Positions 63,801-64,000 of a DNA stretch of 64,000 bases are shown here, one piece after another (the first letter of the stretch is position 1; each line of letters starts with the position of its first letter). The notes under the pieces are model-generated. The model was not told where the DNA came from. It saw only the letters and a program-made list of their open reading frames with translations, and did not search any database. Source of the stretch: Cristatella mucedo. Its lineage: Eukaryota; Bryozoa; Phylactolaemata; Cristatellidae. The stretch spans positions 2,106,001-2,170,000 of the forward strand of contig WPIO01000014.1 of NCBI GenBank assembly GCA_009760855.2. The letters are read 5' to 3'. Made by a program: the position numbers and the translations under genes.

Positions 63801-63945
63801 GATTGAATCTGGTAATAAGTTATCCAACCCTTTGTTTCTGTTCAAATGTCTTCTTCAGCTTGTGCCTACCATTTGCCATTACAGATTTACGCCGTGGGAC
63901 CCGTTTGTGCATGAAGAGGCTAAGAAGAAAATGCTATCCTCAAAG
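51875..63945 (+). CDS. AKTIP: AKTIP (FTS) homologue, inactive E2-variant protein; 3' end outside window
   Basis: Exons: 51875-51895, 53438-53622, 58012-58076, 60101-60201, 62399-62487, 62658-62756, 62851-62958, 63885-63945; 729 bp, 243 codons, all phases consistent. The last donor (AAG|GTAAAT) shows that at least one more exon lies beyond the window; the human protein has 292 residues. A short N-terminal tail (MTSKKDAAAHSGDK) is followed by the UBC-like fold at about 55-205: [49 protein letters not shown]. Where an active E2 has its cysteine, this protein reads [13 protein letters not shown] with no cysteine, as expected for an E2 variant. Known role of AKTIP: partner of Hook and FHIP proteins in the FHF dynein-adaptor complex; it was also described as AKT-interacting. 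The first exon is only 7 codons, chosen because its phase and donor fit exon 2. Introns 2-4 hold LINE and SINE copies. Confidence 0.93.
54094..54757 (+). pseudogene. LINE (family L1a) 3' fragment in AKTIP intron 2
   Basis: A 132-codon frame (54063-54461) holds the reverse transcriptase C-terminal blocks: [59 protein letters not shown]. It is followed by the family 3' UTR, the hairpin tail (GTAAAGCGCCTAGAGAGAGA near 54684) and an ATT array at 54736-54757. Very close in sequence to the copy at 32560-33375, so both derive from a recently active source. Same strand as AKTIP. Confidence 0.93.
54760..58011. other. AKTIP intron 2 remainder, nothing conserved recognised
   Basis: A segment directly after the LINE (near 54790-54830) reads [15 protein letters not shown]; a DxHAPxK-like motif is common in LINE proteins, so it may be decayed LINE coding DNA. 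A 172-codon plus frame at 56258-56776 has no family resemblance and no splice support. Confidence 0.4.
58800..58935 (-). mobile_element. tRNA-derived SINE (S1) in AKTIP intron 3
   Basis: Minus-oriented copy with GTCGTGGGCTCGAGCCCC and the tail AAGCGCCTGAATAGAGATTG, AGTTCTCTTACGGTGCTATA, ending at a TA repeat (58801-58815). Confidence 0.88.
59508..59640 (+). mobile_element. tRNA-derived SINE (S1) in AKTIP intron 3
   Basis: Plus-oriented copy: CCACCCTGGTTTGGCCCCGG, TTACGACCGAGGTCGTGGGC (B-box side), tail TTAAGCACCTGAATAGAGAT..TCAGTTCTCTTAGGGTGTTG. Confidence 0.88.
60515..61262 (-). pseudogene. LINE family L1b reverse transcriptase 3' fragment in AKTIP intron 4
   Basis: Minus strand encodes the C-terminal region of a CR1/L2-type reverse transcriptase, distinct from L1a: [18 protein letters not shown] near 61140, [20 protein letters not shown] near 61040-60980, [16 protein letters not shown], then [17 protein letters not shown] near 60800-60755. 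Stops interrupt it. The 3' end is an ACATT/ACATAC repeat (60505-60535). It is antisense to AKTIP. Confidence 0.88.
63307..63325. repeat. Poly-C run in AKTIP intron 7
   Basis: A run of about 17 C with one T near its start; homopolymer, prone to sequencing error. Confidence 0.9.
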
Positions 63946-64000
63946 GTAAATACAGGTAACTGTGTGGTGCTGTCCACGTTTCTGTCGAAGTAAGAGAAGA

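Overview
This window looks like nuclear DNA from an animal, probably an invertebrate; I cannot place it further. It has widely spaced short exons with GT-AG introns, long perfect dinucleotide arrays, tRNA-derived SINEs, CR1/L2-like LINE fragments, Tc1/mariner relics and foldback elements. There are no operons, ribosome binding sites or CRISPR arrays. Most long open frames are microsatellite artefacts or transposon debris.

Three conserved genes could be rebuilt exon by exon, with intron phases that agree at every junction. (1) GPN3, a GPN-loop GTPase, on the minus strand: start codon at 33563, seven firm exons to 12639, and a candidate acidic last exon at 11708-11676. (2) An AKAP10 (D-AKAP2) homologue on the minus strand: 14 exons from 50967 to 40287, giving a 535-residue protein with RGS-like regions, a PKA-anchoring helix and a PDZ-ligand-like C-terminus. 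(3) An AKTIP (FTS) homologue on the plus strand: start codon at 51875, eight exons to 63945, continuing past the window edge. The AKAP10 and AKTIP start codons lie back to back about 0.9 kb apart in a CpG-rich segment that is probably a bidirectional promoter.

Layout: 1-11.7 kb is mostly repeat-derived or unrecognised DNA with one possible exon of another minus-strand gene near 329-486. 11.7-33.6 kb is GPN3, whose introns hold Tc1 relics, SINEs, a 0.97-kb foldback element and two LINE fragments. 33.6-40.3 kb is intergenic, with LINE tails and a 200-bp TA array. 40.3-51 kb is AKAP10 with six or more long microsatellites. 51-64 kb is CpG-rich DNA and AKTIP with intronic LINE and SINE copies.

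The three proteins belong to different processes: RNA polymerase II assembly and import, PKA anchoring, and Hook/dynein cargo adaptors. I see no shared pathway; the gene order is reported as seen. The most interesting non-genic signal is that the abundant tRNA-like SINE and the main LINE family end in nearly the same hairpin-forming 3' tail, which suggests a LINE/SINE mobilisation pair.
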